A program made the translations under genes and the position numbers. From positions 6,840,501 to 6,904,500 of the forward strand of contig NZ_CP012109.1 in assembly GCF_000280925.3 (NCBI RefSeq): a DNA stretch of 64,000 bases, read 5' to 3'. Below are positions 62,326-64,000 of this stretch, in pieces. The notes beneath the pieces are model-generated. The model did no database searches. It had not been told where the DNA came from and saw nothing but the letters and a program-made list of their open reading frames with translations. Each line of letters opens with the position of its first letter. Position 1 is the first letter of the stretch. The DNA comes from Myxococcus hansupus (GTDB taxonomy: Bacteria > Myxococcota > Myxococcia > Myxococcales > Myxococcaceae).

Positions 62326-63012
62326 ATGCAATTCACTCTCGCAGAAATCTGGGAGCACACGGGCCTCTTCGCCCGTATGATCATCTTCACCCTGGGCATC
62401 ATGTCCATCGCCTCACTGGTCGTGATGGCGGAGCGCATGATCGTCTTCCGCAAGACGCGGTCTGACAGCCGCAACTTCGCCGCGAAGATGGGTGCCATCC
62501 TGGCCAAGGGCGACCTGAACACGGCCGCCAACACCAACCTGGGCAAGGACGTGGGCCACCTGGGACGCGTGATCAACTCCGGTCTGACGGCGTACCGGAT
62601 CAGCCCGAACAACAAGGACGTCGCGGTGGAGTCGGTGGCCCGTGCGCTCGAGCGCCAGGCTCAGCGCGAGGTCCAGAGCATGAAGCGCGGCCTGGGCCTG
62701 CTGGCCACGGTCGGCTCCACGGCGCCGTTCGTCGGTCTGCTCGGAACCACGATGGGTATCGTCAACGCCTTCCAGTTGATGGCGGCGGCCGGCTCCGGCG
62801 GTCTGGGCACCATCTCGGCCGGTATCGCCGAGGCGCTCATCACCACCGCCTTCGGTCTGCTCGTGGCCATCCCCGCCGTGATGGCGTACAACTTCCTGCA
62901 GGGCTGGGTGGACGCGCGCTCGGTGGACATCTCCGAGTCGTCCAACGAGTTCCTGGACGTTGTTGCCCGCCACATGGGTGGTGGTGGCGCGCACTCCTCG
63001 CACGCGGCCTGA
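62326..63012 (+). CDS. exbB: ExbB/TolQ/MotA-family proton channel protein
   Basis: The 228-residue protein has three membrane helices with the family blocks GLGLLATVGSTAPFVGLLGT and GISEALITTAFGLLVAIPAV (here GIAEALITTAFGLLVAIPAV). ExbB pentamers form the proton channel that powers TonB. It starts 71 bases after tonB with a GAGGAGG site. Confidence 0.94.
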   Translation: MQFTLAEIWEHTGLFARMIIFTLGIMSIASLVVMAERMIVFRKTRSDSRNFAAKMGAILAKGDLNTAANTNLGKDVGHLGRVINSGLTAYRISPNNKDVAVESVARALERQAQREVQSMKRGLGLLATVGSTAPFVGLLGTTMGIVNAFQLMAAAGSGGLGTISAGIAEALITTAFGLLVAIPAVMAYNFLQGWVDARSVDISESSNEFLDVVARHMGGGGAHSSHAA

Positions 63013-63137
63013 GCCGTCACGGGCGAGGCCGGGGACGACCCGATGCCCTTCCCGTGAACCCGTCTCCAGCTCTTCTTCGGAGGGCTGGAGACGCTCCGTG
63101 AAGGCGGGCACCTCCTTACCAGGAAACAGGTAAAGAC

Positions 63138-63554
63138 ATGGGAATGTCAGCAGGCCCCAAGGGGGGCGTCAAGAGCGACATCAACGTCACGCCGCTGGTC
63201 GACGTGGTGCTGGTGCTCCTCATCATCTTCATGGTCGTCACCCCGATGCTCCAGCGCGGCAAGTCCGTGGAGCTTCCGAAGGCCACCGAGATCGAGAAGG
63301 AAGGAAAAGGCAAGGAAGCCGACCCACTCATCCTCTCCATCACCCCGGACAAGAAGGTGTTCGTGGAGAACGATCAGGTGGATGACCAGGGGCTCCAGGA
63401 GAAGCTCACCGCGGAGATGCAGCAGGACCCGGGCAAGAAGATCCTGCTCAAGGGTGACAACGCGATCAGCGTCGGTGACGTGCGCAAGGTGTTGGACATT
63501 GCTCGCAAGTCCAAGGCCAAGCAGATCTCCCTGGGCGTCGAGGAGAAGAAGTAA
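63138..63554 (+). CDS. exbD: ExbD/TolR-family biopolymer transport protein, copy 1
   Basis: The 138-residue protein has the single membrane helix of ExbD with its essential Asp (NVTPLVDVVLVLLIIFMVVT) and a periplasmic domain ending in a Lys-rich tail. Its TAA overlaps the ATG of the second exbD by one base (TAATG), a translational-coupling arrangement. Confidence 0.94.
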   Translation: MGMSAGPKGGVKSDINVTPLVDVVLVLLIIFMVVTPMLQRGKSVELPKATEIEKEGKGKEADPLILSITPDKKVFVENDQVDDQGLQEKLTAEMQQDPGKKILLKGDNAISVGDVRKVLDIARKSKAKQISLGVEEKK

Positions 63555-64000
63555 TGGCCGGACGCAAGCAACGGCAGTGGGTCAAGCCCCAGGCGCAGCC
63601 GAACTCGGAGATCAACGTCACGCCGCTGGTGGACGTGGTGCTGGTGCTCCTCATCATCTTCATGGTCGTCACCCCGCTCCTCGAGAAGGACATCGTGGTG
63701 CGGGTGCCGGACACCGAGGTCGAGCAGGATCCCACGCCTCCGGACCCGAACGACCAGCAGCTCGTGGTGCAGCTCGACAAGGACGGCGGCTACTCCATCA
63801 ACACGGAGAAGATTCCTCCCGCCGACTACGTCGCGCGACTCAAGCGAATGCTGGCGGCGAAGAAGGCCGACGACAAGGTCGTCTTCTTCATGGCGGATGA
63901 CGCCACCAACTACGGCCGGCTGATCACCGCGCTGGACGGCGCGAAGGCCGCCGGAGCGAAGGTGCTCGGCATGGCGACGGAGCTCCCGCAGAACGCCATC
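63554..64000 (+). CDS. exbD: ExbD/TolR-family biopolymer transport protein, copy 2 (3' truncated by the window)
   Basis: The ATG at 63554 overlaps the previous stop codon; 149 residues are visible and the frame is open at the window end. The membrane segment is identical in protein sequence to copy 1 (NVTPLVDVVLVLLIIFMVVT), while the flanking regions differ (KQRQWVKPQAQPNSE; TPLLEKDIVVRVPD). Two ExbD paralogues next to ExbB are common in delta-proteobacteria, where heteromeric channels are likely. Confidence 0.92.
   Translation, partial: MAGRKQRQWVKPQAQPNSEINVTPLVDVVLVLLIIFMVVTPLLEKDIVVRVPDTEVEQDPTPPDPNDQQLVVQLDKDGGYSINTEKIPPADYVARLKRMLAAKKADDKVVFFMADDATNYGRLITALDGAKAAGAKVLGMATELPQNAI

Overview
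The window is a high-GC (about two-thirds G+C) chromosomal segment of a delta-type proteobacterium, most likely a myxobacterium of the Myxococcaceae. The evidence is the set of large eukaryotic-like Ser/Thr kinases fused to TPR or PilZ modules, an Oar-like TonB-dependent receptor, a RoxA-like dihaem cytochrome, a GatCAB amidotransferase, many lipoproteins, and strong G/C third positions. A lower-GC block near 4.5-5.7 kb and two transposase remnants look imported.

Layout. 0-2 kb: the end of a ThiF/MoeB-type gene, a nitroreductase and an AraC regulator. 2.1-2.9 kb (cassette A): a conserved leader, a 44-residue micropeptide gene, a GC-rich hairpin, then Tyr-like, Pro, Lys, Pro, Gln(CTG) and Asn tRNA genes, part of them a tandem duplication. 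3-8.7 kb: accessory DNA with an IS701-family element, an astacin-like metalloprotease lipoprotein, an IS5-family remnant and a frameshifted phosphoesterase, ending at a second copy of the sequence that follows tRNA-Asn. 8.8-11.7 kb: a TetR regulator divergent from a RoxA-like oxygenase gene with two operator-like palindromes between. 13.9-15.5 kb (cassette B): a paralogue of cassette A (same leader, micropeptide ending PPxxC, same hairpin) followed by Phe-like, Trp-like, Ala and GAG-anticodon tRNAs, an HNH nuclease gene and a Ser-like tRNA.

16-31 kb: an AAA+ Clp-like ATPase fused to a release-factor-like domain lacking GGQ, a polysaccharide deacetylase, a MaoC-like protein, a TPR kinase, RNase J, YajQ and RimO. 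31-37 kb (minus strand): a ribosome and envelope cluster, rplU-rpmA-obgE-trmH-lolA plus a lipoprotein and one unknown. 38-43 kb: a PilZ kinase, a 2OG-Fe(II) oxygenase with a nitrilase-like pseudoenzyme, and an SH3/CHAP-type protein. 43.6-47.2 kb: gatC-gatA-gatB with a zinc-ribbon gene. 47.4-57.2 kb: ftsK, a small monooxygenase, an RlmL-like methyltransferase, plsY and several uncharacterised genes. 57.3-64 kb: an Oar-like receptor with a lipoprotein, divergent from tonB-exbB-exbD-exbD (the last cut by the window edge), forming one TonB energy-transduction locus.

The most unusual content is the pair of paralogous micropeptide-hairpin-tRNA cassettes, followed by the AAA+/release-factor fusion.
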